In this document: piece by piece, positions 23,412-34,400 of the stretch
Layout of the letters: every line of letters begins with the position of its first letter
Position numbering within the stretch: the stretch's first letter is position 1
NCBI GenBank assembly: GCA_022606425.2
Contig: JAHDVF020000089.1
Location: forward strand, 62,001-126,000
DNA length: 64,000 bases
Origin: Lepidostoma basale
Taxonomy: Eukaryota; Arthropoda; Insecta; Trichoptera; Lepidostomatidae
Reading direction: 5' to 3'
Notes under the pieces: model-generated
The model's input: the letters and a program-made list of their open reading frames with translations, nothing else
Told to the model about the DNA's origin: nothing
Databases searched by the model: none
Position numbers and translations under genes: made by a program

Positions 23412-26400
23412 ATGTCTACTACATCGACCGAGTACCTCAACATAAACGCTAAACCGATAACTTTATCACGTTCTAAAATTGGGAGTGCATTGGATGGATA
23501 TCAATTTACTATCCAGTATAAAAAGGATATTAAAAATGGATTAGTATTGAGCATATTTTTACCAGCCGTATTTATTTTTTTAAGGCACTTCGACTTCGAC
23601 ATTTCAGCATATTATTTATTTTCTGTGTGTTTCCTAGTTCTAACATCATATCTTCAGTCCTGTGATGTAAAAGAAGGTAGACATTTCATTTTCTCACTTG
23701 TGCCATTATAAACATACTTATATATTATAATTTTCTTTAAATTGTAAAACATTTTTTCATAATTAAAAACATTATGAAGATAAATTTGAGGATCTCAATT
23801 GTTTGAGTTTTAAAATTTGAGTGTTTTGGTTGAGTTAATCTGGAAACCCATATTATTCAACTTATGAAACGATTTTTTAAATTTTATTATTTACTTTTAT
23901 TTGCAGAAACTGTTTTAATAATTCCTTTCCTTGGAATTCAGAACACAACGAAATATGGATTGAACGTGGAAAAAAATAATTTTATACATTGGCAAACAAT
24001 TGATGGAATCATTATTAATGAAGTAATTGATATGGTAATAAATATTTTGCTTTTTTATAGAAAAAGGGTTGGCAAGTACATAAGATACTATACTCAGGAA
24101 TAGACATTTTGTTTTGTACGTAATTTTCAATTTAAATCAAAACGCCATCTTAAGTTTTGCAAATAATTATAATCTGTAATTTTTTTCTCACTCACTTGCT
24201 CTCAAATATACATTATTAGTTGTATTGCATTAAATATCTCTCATCTCTCATTTATACTTAAATTTACTACTTGAAATTTTTTTTATTCATATGTTGATTT
24301 AATTTGAAAGTGAGTATTTTAAGAATAGCTGTTTAAAAAAAAAACATTTTAGCTTGTAAAGCTATATTTTTTTTAAACATAAAATGTTTTATAATATTTG
24401 TGTCTATTCTCCCCATAACATAAATCTAATATCAGTATCAGTGTTTGGCATTTTATAAATGTAGCAAAAAAAAAATTAACCGAGAAAAGTGTGGCACAAT
24501 CAAATATTTAATGTCGTCCACATAAGGGGTCAGAAAAATCGACGTGCGTGCATGAAACTATTTATGAATGTTGAGGAAACGAAAGAAGTATATCAGGAAT
24601 CTGTTATTTCTGCCTACCCCTTCGGTACGGCAAGACAGTTAGGCTAGGCGCTGACTGTGACTTTTTGTTGCAGTAACTTTTTGTAACTGTCACGTTGTGT
24701 CACCGTGGATGCGCGCTCACTACTGGTGACAAAATGTTCATTTAAGCGATGGATTTCGAAGAGGTCGCAGTGATTTGCGCTCTTGAATTACGCAGAAGAA
24801 AAATTAAGCGAAAGAAACGCTACTGGGTACATCCCATATATAATGAACGATTATTAAAAGGAAAATTTTACACCCTGTATTCTGAATTACGTCAATATCC
24901 TCTTAAGTTTTTTAATTATTTTCGTATGTCAATGAACAGTTTCGACGACTTGTTAAAGTTGTTGCTGGAAATAATTGAATAGAAATTTCCTCCCACAATT
25001 TGCTTTTTAACCGTCGCGTTGCCATGTGGTAAATTGAGTTTCCACTGCCAATTTAAAGTTGATTTTCTTAAAACCTATGGACCCTAATATTATAAAAAAA
25101 ATTGTAATCCTCCATTGAAGTGTTCTCAATATTTCGTAATAAAAAAAAAGCAAAAAATTACTTCCTTCATCCCAAAAAAAAATATTTTCTAAGACTGCCC
25201 TCACCTTCATTCGTGTTAAAGGTAGAATTTGTTTTGCTAATATTTACAACTTTATCAAAAGTGACAAATACTTACTCGCTGTTTTGAACTATTATAAATT
25301 ATACTTTGACCTTTTCAATAGGTACGTAATAATACCGACTGGATGAAAACGCAGCACGTAAGTTAATAATATCAGAACTGTGAAAATATTAACACTTTAC
25401 CAAAAGAGACAAATATTAATACGTACTCGTTGTCTTGAACGTACTATACATTTTGCCTAGGTGCCTTTATCTTCGCCCCGCCGGCCGCGGGCCGCAGACA
25501 AGTTTATTCCTGATTTTTAGTCTTTCGTATGCTATGACGCATTACATATCAGAAATCGCATGGTTCCAGAAAAAAATTAATAATGATATGTTTTTCAAAT
25601 AATCCATGTATGTTATAGATATCGATCTATTCCTAATGAAATTCCCTACAAGATGACATAAATTAAATTTTGATTCATCTAGTCATATGCTTGATATTTA
25701 GATAAAGTTAGCGGTAAACTGAACTTACCACATGGGAGCAAGCGTTTTGTTTTGAACACGGTACGTTAAGGGTTAAATGAATATCCGAAAATTCCTTTAA
25801 TTTTTGTGTATACAATGCTGGCCTTTTCTCAATCTTTTCTATTAACAACTCATTGTCAGTATCATCTTCTCGCAGAGAAGCCGCCATCTTGTGGACTGAA
25901 AAATTCGCAACACACGTCCGTTCGGTAGGCGCCTCCCGGAAGAGTGACGAAAAGTTTCTAGTGAGCGCACTCCCATACCAATGTACAGGCCGGGTGATAG
26001 TCACGTCACGCTAATGTCGCCGGCCGCTGGAACTTTTTGTTACCGTATTGTCACGTCGCCACAGTGAGCGCACTCTCATTTACCTCCATAGCACTTGACT
26101 CGGCGACAAAATGTTACTGTGACTTTTTGTAACAATCAGCGGTGGCTCTTAGTTAGTTTAATGTAGCAATCAATATTCTGTTTTCTTTACGTTGGACCAT
26201 TTGTTCCAGGTATGATAAATCTTTTATTCAAATTGGAACTTTAAATATATCTGTAATGTCAGTTTTTGATCAATTAAATTATGAAATTATGAACTTTATC
26301 TAATTTTTTCAGCAAAGGATTATCTACATTCTTACTGTGATGGTGAAAGATTCATCGAATCAAACATCTCTCATCACACTTTTTAAGGTAATTGTTTGAA

Positions 26401-26566
26401 TGAGATTTTCATAATAATCTAAATATTTTATATCATTCCTTAATATATTTTCTGAAGATTTCTTTTTTTTTTACAGAATACTCAGCCAAGATTGAATTGT
26501 TTAGAAAATGTTTACAAGGAAATGTTGGCCATCATAGAGAATAAAAAGAATTGTGTTTCTAGTTAA
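23412..26566 (+). CDS. PIGH: GPI-GlcNAc transferase subunit PIG-H
   Basis: Exons 23412-23676, 23907-24034, 26313-26387 and 26477-26566 join in frame to 185 residues, close to the human length of about 188. PIG-H is part of the ER-membrane complex with PIG-A, -C, -P, -Q, -Y and DPM2. This complex adds GlcNAc to phosphatidylinositol as the first step of GPI-anchor synthesis. Residues 43-57 and 67-80 form a hydrophobic hairpin. The PIG-H domain follows: ETVLIIPFLGIQNTTKYG (89-106), then IIINEVIDM, then after the splice QRIIYILTVMVKD, and TQPRLNCLENVYKEM near the end. The third intron-exon choice is fixed by phase: only the 26313 acceptor keeps the frame. The 2.3 kb intron before it houses a Harbinger element. 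Confidence 0.92.
24490..24641 (+). mobile_element. Non-LTR 3' tail, host of the Harbinger insertion
   Basis: AAATATTTAATGTCGTCCAC, then CGACGTGCGTGCATGAAAC and TACCCCTTCGG are the family tail. The final TGATGGTTAGTTAGTTT part is split: it resumes after the insertion as TTAGTTAGTTT at 26149. Confidence 0.75.
24749..24982 (+). pseudogene. Harbinger transposase, N-terminal fragment
   Basis: 77 residues: RKKRYWVHPIYNERLLKGKF, TLYSELRQYP and FFNYFRMSMNSFDDLLKLL match the N-terminal region of HARBI1-type nucleases. The frame stops before any catalytic Asp. It sits 107 bases inside the left end, as expected for the first ORF. Confidence 0.85.
25708..26004 (-). pseudogene. Harbinger MADF/Myb-like accessory protein fragment
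   Basis: On the minus strand, MAASLREDDTDNELLIEKIE is followed by KRPALYTQKLKEFSD, the start of a MADF domain, the DNA-binding partner protein of Harbinger transposases. The likely start is the internal Met before AAS. Only the first helices remain. It faces the transposase fragment, as in intact elements. Confidence 0.7.
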
Positions 26567-26584
26567 TCAAACTCTTTTGTTACA

Positions 26585-26590
26585 AATAAA
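26585..26590 (+). terminator. Polyadenylation signal AATAAA, PIGH
   Basis: AATAAA starts 18 bases after the PIGH stop codon; a second AATAAA follows near 26695. The UTR is short if the first is used. Confidence 0.45.
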
Positions 26591-26879
26591 ATGGTGCTTG
26601 TATTTCTTACTTTTTGTTTATTTATTAATTCTAAAATGCAAATTTCGGAGAATGGATTTTTGTATAAATGTTAATATTTTCGAGGGGTATGCAAATAAAT
26701 TATTATTAGAAATAAGCGAATTGTTCATTTTTATAAGAAAATAATATAAATATTTAGCATCAACATTTAAATAATCTTTCATATGAAGCACTTAATTTGT
26801 GGTGAGGCATTATTAAAACTAATATTAATTCACTTTTACTAGTTTTCACACTGTTTTGACTGGAGTCAGTGTCTTCTGT

Positions 26880-27790
26880 AACCCTGACGAAGCTTCGGTA
26901 GGAGCGAAACCGATTGATTGCAACAAAATATAGTGGTGTAAAAACTGAGAGAAGTGTATTAATATTAGGTTTAATTAATCACCCCCCAATATCCACATCT
27001 GACACAGACATTACTCCAAAACACAATACAATATTTTTTTTTGGCTTTCATCTAGAGACTGAACATTCATTGAAACCGCTTATCAATAAAGCGGTCAGCA
27101 ATATTTTCTTTCATTTAAGTCAGCTAAGATTTATAAAAATAAATATTCCTTTTGACACTTTTAAAATACTTATCAATTCCTTCGTCTTGTCACAACTAGA
27201 TTACTTCAATGGAGTCTGCCAAAATTCCAAAACAGTAAATAAGCTCCAGTCTTCATTCAATGCGACACCAAGGCTGATAAAAGGTATATCAAATAGTGCT
27301 CAGATTAGAGAACTCCACAAGACCAACCATCACGCTGTTTCTCTGAAAGAGCAAGCAGAGAGAATGGACCGCCATACTACTCTATCCTAACACACCTCTC
27401 TAGATTCCTCCACATTTATACGAGTCATACACGCACGTCGATTCTTTCGGCTTCTAAGAGAACTCCGTTTGCTTAAATGTCCAGAAGAAAGAATACAAAA
27501 CAAGCTCTGTTGGACATAATTTAAGACATTACAAGAAATGGCACCAACATCTGATATCTGCATCACAGATATCCTGAATGCGAGGCACTCTACATTGCGA
27601 TCAACAATGTCTTCTGCAATGAGCAGATTGTGCTGAAATGCTGTCCTTGCACAAGCTTTGTCAGCTGAGGCTTCGAGGTATCCCTTCAGCTTGGAACAGT
27701 TTTTCTGCAGACCTCAAGTGCATTTAGAAATCGCCAGAGTTTTGAAGTTATCCAATTCTGATGTAACTGTTGTCATTAGACTCTAATAAT
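26880..27790 (+). mobile_element. CR1/L2-like LINE C-terminal remnant
   Basis: Frames read NIFFHLSQLRFIKINIPFDTFKILINSFV (two adjacent blocks), then SQLDYFNGVC and LQSSFNATPRLI, the post-RT region of CR1/L2/jockey elements. After an insertion it continues with IRELRLLKCPEERIQNKLCW-like and AEASRYPFSLEQFF pieces. It has multiple stops. Confidence 0.65.
27317..27456 (-). mobile_element. Nested non-LTR 3' end with target duplication
   Basis: 140 bp of the common LINE tail, reversed (ACCAACCATCACGCTGTTTC, AGAGAGAATGGACCGCC). It interrupts the older LINE and is flanked by AGAGAACTCC at 27307-27316 and 27457-27466. Confidence 0.8.
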
Positions 27791-27867
27791 GATTTAATTA
27801 AAAAATAGGATGTCATGATATTTACAACCATTCGGATTATAAGCTATTTGTGCGGTCAAAGATCAAA

Positions 27868-28085
27868 ACTAACTAACCATCACGCCGTCTCCCCGAAGGG
27901 GTAGGCAGAAAGAATGGACACTTTTCTTTCCTGACATATTTCTATCGTTTCCTCAACATTCATACATCGTGTCATGCACGTGCGTCGATTTCTCTGACTC
28001 CTCACATGGCCGACATTCAATATTTGATTTATTTGATTGTGCCACGTTTTCCTCGGTCTTCCTCTATTTCTCTCAAAGATCATAT
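27868..28085 (-). mobile_element. Non-LTR 3' end (GTTA subfamily)
   Basis: The minus-strand frame reads NRGRPRKTWHNQINQILNVG, RRTCMTRCMNVEET and SILSAYPFGETA. The tail on + is ACTAACTAACCATCACGCCG. It is close to ISCA2, ending about 195 bp before the start codon. Confidence 0.85.
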
Positions 28086-28279
28086 TTTCACAAAGTGATA
28101 ATTTAATGTATGGGTTGATTACTTTATGATGTAAACGTAATTAGACTCATTATTATTTGTAAGGACGTCGGCAACACTTAACAGAGGGATATCTAAACGG
28201 GTAAGTACTATTAACGAAATGTTCACCATATGGCAACACCTTTTTACTGTCACTCGATAACCAACGAAATAACTGTCAG

Positions 28280-29718
28280 ATGAAAACAAATTTTGTTATT
28301 ATTCGACTCGAAATGTCTCAAATTTTAGTTCGTAACTTATTTAAATTGCGTTTTTTTCAAAATCAGCAGCATAGATCATTTTCTGCCCTAAAAAATAGCG
28401 TAGACTCTGTTAAAGAACAAAATTCTCAAGATTTACATTTAAGTGATGAATGTGTTAAAAGATTAAAAATATTGTGCAAGGATTCCGGTTCACATTTACG
28501 ATTATCGGTGGAAGGTGGTGGATGTTCTGGGTTTCAATACAAATTCGAACTTGACAGTAATATTCTCCCTGATGACAAGTGAGTCGTTCGCACCTTTTTT
28601 AATTGCGCATTAGATTTATTCCAAAACACTACGTTTTGGAATAAATTTTGTTTACATGTAAATACATTCATCATTTGCCATATGTAAAACAAAATACTCG
28701 TTGATTCATAGATTATATAATGATCTTAATCATTAATATAAATTACGTAATAATTATTTATTATTTTTCAAAATAATTCATTGATTGTAATTTTTTTATT
28801 ATTAATTTAAAAAGCAAGGGAATATTTCGTAACAATATTTTTGAAATATTCTTTTTAATTTTTGGCATAATAACCACAAATGTGATGTTATAAATCTATA
28901 TCATTGAATTCGCATTAATGTAAATAAACTTCCCAGTGAAATGAAGAAGTCTTCATCAGATTTTGAAAATATGAATAAGTGAAGAATTACTTTTAAAACA
29001 TTCTAAAGCTCCCTTGATACCGGTTTTCCCAATTGAGGGTAGCATTCATTTGTTTTGATAGAGTGGCGATTTATTTTTATGAATTAAAACACTTTTTTCC
29101 ACTTTTGAGTTATTTTTCTTGACATGTTTCGAAGGCCTAACACCTTCATCATCAATCATCATGTCAACATACACCTTCATCAATGATATAAACTCGGTTT
29201 ATATCGTTCTCCCGATGATCGGGAAAAATAACCTCAAAAGTTGAAAAAAAAAGTCTTAATTTATAAAAAATTCGTCATTATGGAATTCCACAGTGTTAAC
29301 ACGCCTTAAGTTTATCTAAAATTGATACAATGTATCAGTAGTATTTTTATTTCACTTATTTAATATAAATATGAATCTATTGTATAACTGTAATAGGGAA
29401 TATTTATATTCCATATTATGTAATAAAAACATTATTTAAAAAAATATTATCTTAATCAAATAATAAAAAAATGACTGCATACAATCATTGTAAATAATTA
29501 AGAAACAGTAATAAAATATTTATTTATAATAATTTTTCAGACTATTTGAAAAAGACGGAGCAAAACTGTTGATTGATGAAACTTCATTAGAGTATGTGCA
29601 AGGGGCCACAATAGACTACCACGAAGAACTGATCAAATCCGCCTTCAGAGTAATCAAGAATCCCAAAGCCGAGATGGGTTGCTCTTGTGGAGCCAGCTTT
29701 GCTATTAAAATTGACTGA
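28280..29718 (+). CDS. ISCA2: Mitochondrial iron-sulfur assembly protein ISCA2
   Basis: Two exons, 28280-28578 and 29541-29718, give 158 residues. ISCA2 works with ISCA1 and IBA57 in mitochondria to make [4Fe-4S] clusters for proteins such as aconitase and lipoyl synthase. The A-type scaffold fold is clear. The three metal-binding cysteines are present: Cys82 in [10 protein letters not shown] and Cys147/Cys149 in [10 protein letters not shown] close to the C-terminus. The N-terminus is basic and hydroxylated ([17 protein letters not shown]), a likely mitochondrial presequence. A second Met at 28313 (MSQILV) would give 147 residues and may be the real start. The intron contains a foldback family-C element. 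Confidence 0.93.
29085..29310. repeat. Foldback family C element in ISCA2 intron
   Basis: The arms are CCACTTTTGAGTTATTTTTC with CTTGACATGTTTCGAAGG, and further right the diverged complement GGGAAAAATAACCTCAAAAG. The centre is rearranged (TTCATCATCAATCATCATG). It ends in TATGGAATTCCACAGTGTTA, the same end motif as the element at 10100. Confidence 0.6.
29120..29155 (-). ncRNA. Hammerhead-like motif, family C
   Basis: The minus strand reads TTGATGA (C3 changed to T), then T, a GAAGG/CCTTC stem II with 7-base loop, GAAA, the ACATGT palindrome and C. The changed first core base should abolish cleavage. Confidence 0.4.
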
Positions 29719-30279
29719 AATCAATCACAAAGAGCCACACAAAAAAATTATAGACCAAATGATAATTTACCATATTTTTATTTTAACACTTTAATAATTG
29801 TAGCTATATTTGAGAGCCTTGTATTTAAATAGTTTTTGACATTCATTCTGTCATCTTAAAGAACATAAAATACATTAATTAACATGCTAGATAATTCATT
29901 TTTCAGAACTGTAAAAGTTTCATAATCTTATGTACAATTGAGATTCTATTTATTGGTGTAATATAGATATTCTGTATATATTGTTATAGTAATGTAGGTA
30001 TTTATAATTAGTCATACTTTGTCAAATTATGTAAATGTGTGGCCAGACAATCAAACTGTGTTACAGCATAAAAATATTTATTTACAGAATCAACTATTAT
30101 ATTATTGGTTTTAACTATTAGTTTATTCGGTTTGCATAATGACCTACTTAATAATGCATTTCTAAATCAAATATTTCTGTATTAAAACAAATAGAAAATG
30201 TAAATGAAATTTATGTATATTTTTAACTATATGTATAGGACACAGTTTGATAAATTATTTTATTTAAAAATTGAATAAA
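29719..30279 (+). other. ISCA2 3' untranslated region
   Basis: This is AT-rich sequence with no gene, ending at AATAAA 30274-30279, a likely polyadenylation signal. Earlier weaker signals are possible. Confidence 0.5.
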
Positions 30280-30329
30280 ACTATTATGAAATGCGATGTC
30301 TTTTATTTATGAATTTTCTTAAAACTTTG

Positions 30330-31205
30330 AATGTATTGATTTAGTATTCTTCTTCTTCCTAGCCTTGTCCCATTTACTTGGGGTCGACTCTTCTTTACCT
30401 TGTCATCTGGGTTGCTGGTCCGTTTCCATTACCTTCCGTGTGACATGGTCATCTGAGCACCATATGACATGGTCATACCATCATCTGATATTGGCCTCAT
30501 TCTGAAACTTACTCAGATGCAGGATCTTCGTGATGTGGTCGAGCAGCTTTACGCCACCTGCTCATCTGAGCATCATTGGCATCCTGGCGCTTTTCAGTTT
30601 GTCTTCCTGTTATTTTTTTAGTGGTACAAGAATACACATATCTTGGCCAAATCATACAATTAGGACGAAACAATTTCGAGAAAGAAGCCGACGGAAGAAT
30701 TCAGTTGGGTTGGGCGGCCTTTGGGAAATTACGTCATGTTCTCACTTCCAAAATACCACAATGCCTCCAGACTAAAGTCTTCAACCAGTGTGTTTTGCCA
30801 GTCATGACGTACAGAGCCGAGACGTGGACATTGACAAGAGGTCTTGTCTACAGATTCAAGGTTGCCCAGCGCGCCATGGAAAGAGCCATGCTTGGAATAA
30901 CCTTGAGGGACAGATTTAGAAATGAATTTATTCGACAACAAACCAAGGTGACTGAGGTGGCTCTACGGATAGGCGGGCTGGCCATATCTGTCGGAGAACC
31001 GACAGCCAATGGGGAAGACGGGTTCTGGAGTGGAGACCGCGTACAGGATTCCGTAGAGTTGGACGTCCCCCTGCCCGCTGGACCGACGGTCTGAAGAGGA
31101 TTGCTGCACATGGATGGATGGGAGCGGCAATGGATAGGGGGCGGTGGCGGGCTTTGGGAGAGGCCTACATTCAGCAGTGAATGACAGACGGCTGATGATG
31201 ATGAT
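30330..31205 (+). mobile_element. RTE-type LINE C-terminal remnant
   Basis: The frame at 30576-31094 has QEYTYLGQIIQLGRNNFEKE, then NQCVLPVMTYRAETWTLTRG, then a KVAQRAMERAMLGITLRDR block, and continues in another frame with RWTDGLKRIAAHGWM and RWRALGEAYIQQ. It ends in an ATGATGATGATG tail. This is the classic end of lepidopteran RTE elements. The frameshift near 30990 inactivates it. Confidence 0.88.
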
Positions 31206-31327
31206 GAAATGTATTGAGTTAATGAGAGAATTATTTATTACTCATTTTTAATCTGGGATAGAAAAATCTAAAAAATAAGTTTGGCTTTTCGATAAATAAA
31301 ACATCAATTTGGTTATTGATATAATTG

Positions 31328-31333
31328 TTTATT
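31328..31333 (-). terminator. Polyadenylation signal, PPP1R21
   Basis: AATAAA on the minus strand, 108 bases past the PPP1R21 stop. Confidence 0.4.
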
Positions 31334-31441
31334 GTGTATAATATCATTAAAGTTATATAAATAAATGAAAAATAATATAATCACAATACATTGTTATATG
31401 ATAGCATAATGATAGATACATGTATGAAGAGAATGAAGAGA

Positions 31442-34400
31442 TTATTTTTTCTTTCCCAACTGCAACTTCAAGTGCTGAATCTCCTCAAATTGCTGAGTCA
31501 GCTTATCGTTCAAGTTCCCCAAATGTTCCGTCAGAATACTCAGCTGTTGTTCATAGTTAGAGCTGGTAGAATGCAACTCATCCTCCTATATAAAGTTAAA
31601 GGAATGTCGTTAAATTATTTATCATTCTTGCATACATATGAACTATTTAATATTGAGGAAATTTCTAAAAAATTCTTACATTTTATAATAGTAACATGTT
31701 TCATTTTGCTAGGGCATTAAACATTTGAAAATGCTCTAACAAAGCACAATCACTCCCAAGTCAATTAATTCCATTAAATAAAATTATACTTTTATGAATA
31801 CCTTTAAAAATAGTTATTGGAAACAAGAATTTATCAATGAAAGTGAAAACGGTCGTTCACAATGGAGTTCTGGTCCCAACCCTAATGTATGGAAGCGAAG
31901 CATGGAACTGGCAGAAGAAGGATGAGAGCAAAATAAATGCGTTAGAGATGAGGTCCCTAAGACCTGATATGGAATGATATACGATAGAATCTCAAATGCT
32001 AACATAGGAAAGGAATGTAGAGCAGAAGAAGGTATTATGAACAAAATTATGAAAGGATCGCTGCGTTGGTTCGGGCATATGGAACGCATGGATGGAGAAA
32101 GAGTGGTTAAGAAAGTATACGTTAATGATGTAAATGGGGTACGAAGTCGAGGCAGACCGAGGAAAACATGGCATGACCAAATTAATCAAATTTGAAAGGT
32201 TGGTCATGTTAGAAGTCGGAGGAATCGACATGCGTGTATGACTCGTTGTATGAATGTGGAGGAATCTAGAGAGGTTTGCCAGGATAGAGTAGTGTGGCGG
32301 TCCATTCTCTCTGCCTACCCCTGTGGTGAAACGGCGTGATGGTTTGTTTGTTTGTATGAATATTAAATATTTCTCAATATTAAATATGTACTACACATTA
32401 ATGATGTTAATTGAAATTTTTTGGTAAAAACTCATTGTAAATAATGAAAATAAAAAAATCTTCATAACACATATTTAGTTTTATCGGCTTGGCAGAGAGT
32501 TACCGAAACTGATTGAAACTAGAAAAACAAGTGGAATAAAATAAATATTTATTATATATTTTTTTTTATAACTTTTTTTCTATTGTGTTCAAGACATTTA
32601 ATTATTGTCTATAGCTTTCATTGAAGAAGAAAATAAAACTATTTGAATGGGAGTAATAAATATAAATAAATAATTTAATATTTAGCTTAATTAAAATTAA
32701 TATAATTCAAGATTTGCACATACAATGTTTTCGCAACATCTTTGTTTTTATAAACAAACTTCGTCACAAATGAATAGGAAATTAGAAAGCGTGAAAAAAC
32801 CTACCAGTCTAGAAATGGTCGATTGAGTAATCAGTGAGGCTTGTTCCGATTCTTCTTTCTCTTTCTGCAGGTACTCCATTCGAGAATGCAAAGCTTCAGC
32901 CTAAAGTGCAAATACAACAATTTAAAACTAATCTCTAATTGCACTCACTTGTGTAAGTCAATTTCCACCTGTTATGTATAACTTACTTCATCTATATGAT
33001 GTTTGGTCATGCTCTCAAATCTCTGTCTCTCTGTGACCAGCGCTGAGAGCTTTTCTCTAAAATACATCTTGAGTGTCTCTTCTCTCTTCATAATTTCATC
33101 ATTCAATATGAATGGACAGTTCATTTTACCCAAAATTTCCGTAATTATTCCGTCCAGTTTGGTTAAACTTTCCGAAGGCTCGCTCGCGTTTCCGTCTTGC
33201 CCCTCCGATATCTTCCTTTTATCTACTACTTTGTTGACAATTTGAGCTTCTGTCTTCAATCTGTCGTTTTCCATTTTCATGAGATCGAATTCTATTCTAA
33301 GATTTTGATTCTCCTGAAATAAAACATAGAATTAGGATAGAATACAAGTGCACTTGGAATTTTTTTATTTGACAAACTCATAATTTCAAACCTGTTCTAG
33401 TTTGGCTATGTGCTGACTGTTCTTATGAAGTTGTTCATTGAGATGAGATTCTTCTGCAGAAAGAGCATCCTCACTACCCATCTAAAATAAATAAGATAAA
33501 TGTCTTCTATATTCAGCTTCACATTTGAATAAATAGAATTGCCCTTTGTAATTTCACAACACTATTTTTTACAGACTATAGCACTTTTTACATATATATT
33601 TCGGTTGTGACCTAACCTTTTTCAATGTATAAATTTTAAAATGTGTACATTGAAAAATGTTGAGTCAAGTAAAAAGACAAATACAGTGTTGTGAAAATAT
33701 GAAGTTCAATTATATTTATTCAAAAGATAAATAAGTTTTGAGTTATTTATGCTACATATTACCAATGCGAAATAAAATAAAATACATAAATGAAATATAG
33801 ATAAGTCAATAAATAAAATATTTGATTGTTTACCAAGCTTCCAGCTTCAGAAAGAAAATCTCCGTTTAAGCTAGGAAGTTGATTGTGTCTGTAGGCAGCA
33901 TTTTGATTGGTCAAACTATTTTTATCTCTACTGTTAGACACACTCTCCAAACTCATCAGCAGTTCCTGATTTTGACTTCTCAGTTTTAAAACTTCACATT
34001 TAAACTTAGTTTCTACTTCCGATAGCTGCCTCTCGGCATCCTCAAGACGGAGATTGAGCTGTGACAGCTGGAAGTCTTTGTCCGCCATCTGAGTTAGCAA
34101 AAGATAACAAAAATATAAATTTGGATACATGTTGTAATTATCATATTTAAATAGAGTTTTAATATTAATTTGTTCATTAAAGAAATGGGATAAAAGCAAT
34201 TACGTACCTGAGAAACGACTTGTGCATTTTCGATTATCTTTTTTTGTAATTCCTCCTGAAGCAACAAGTTGTTTGCCACTTCCGCTTGCTGCGATACGCC
34301 ACGCTCTTCGTTTTTGTGTTTACCTTTTTTATTATTCTTTTGGGACTAAAAATATCAAAACTGGTTTAAATTATTCATTATATACGAGATTAGCAAGTTT

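Larger units (their letters stand above)
24642..26148. mobile_element. Harbinger (PIF) element, internally deleted
   Basis: The 1507-bp element is flanked by TTA at 24639-24641 and 26149-26151, the 3-bp target duplication of the PIF/Harbinger group. The ends are inverted: left CGCTGACTGTGAC and right (reverse) CGCTGATTGTTAC align after a more diverged outermost 7 bases. It holds the two Harbinger proteins as fragments: the start of the transposase on + and a MADF-domain protein on -. The catalytic DDE part of the transposase is missing. Confidence 0.85.

Noticed and set aside
26167..26209. Possible PIGH exon encoding QSIFCFLYVGPFVP with good AG and GT edges
   Set aside because: It ends one base out of phase; joining it to 26313 breaks the frame, while 24034 joins 26313 directly and matches the family.
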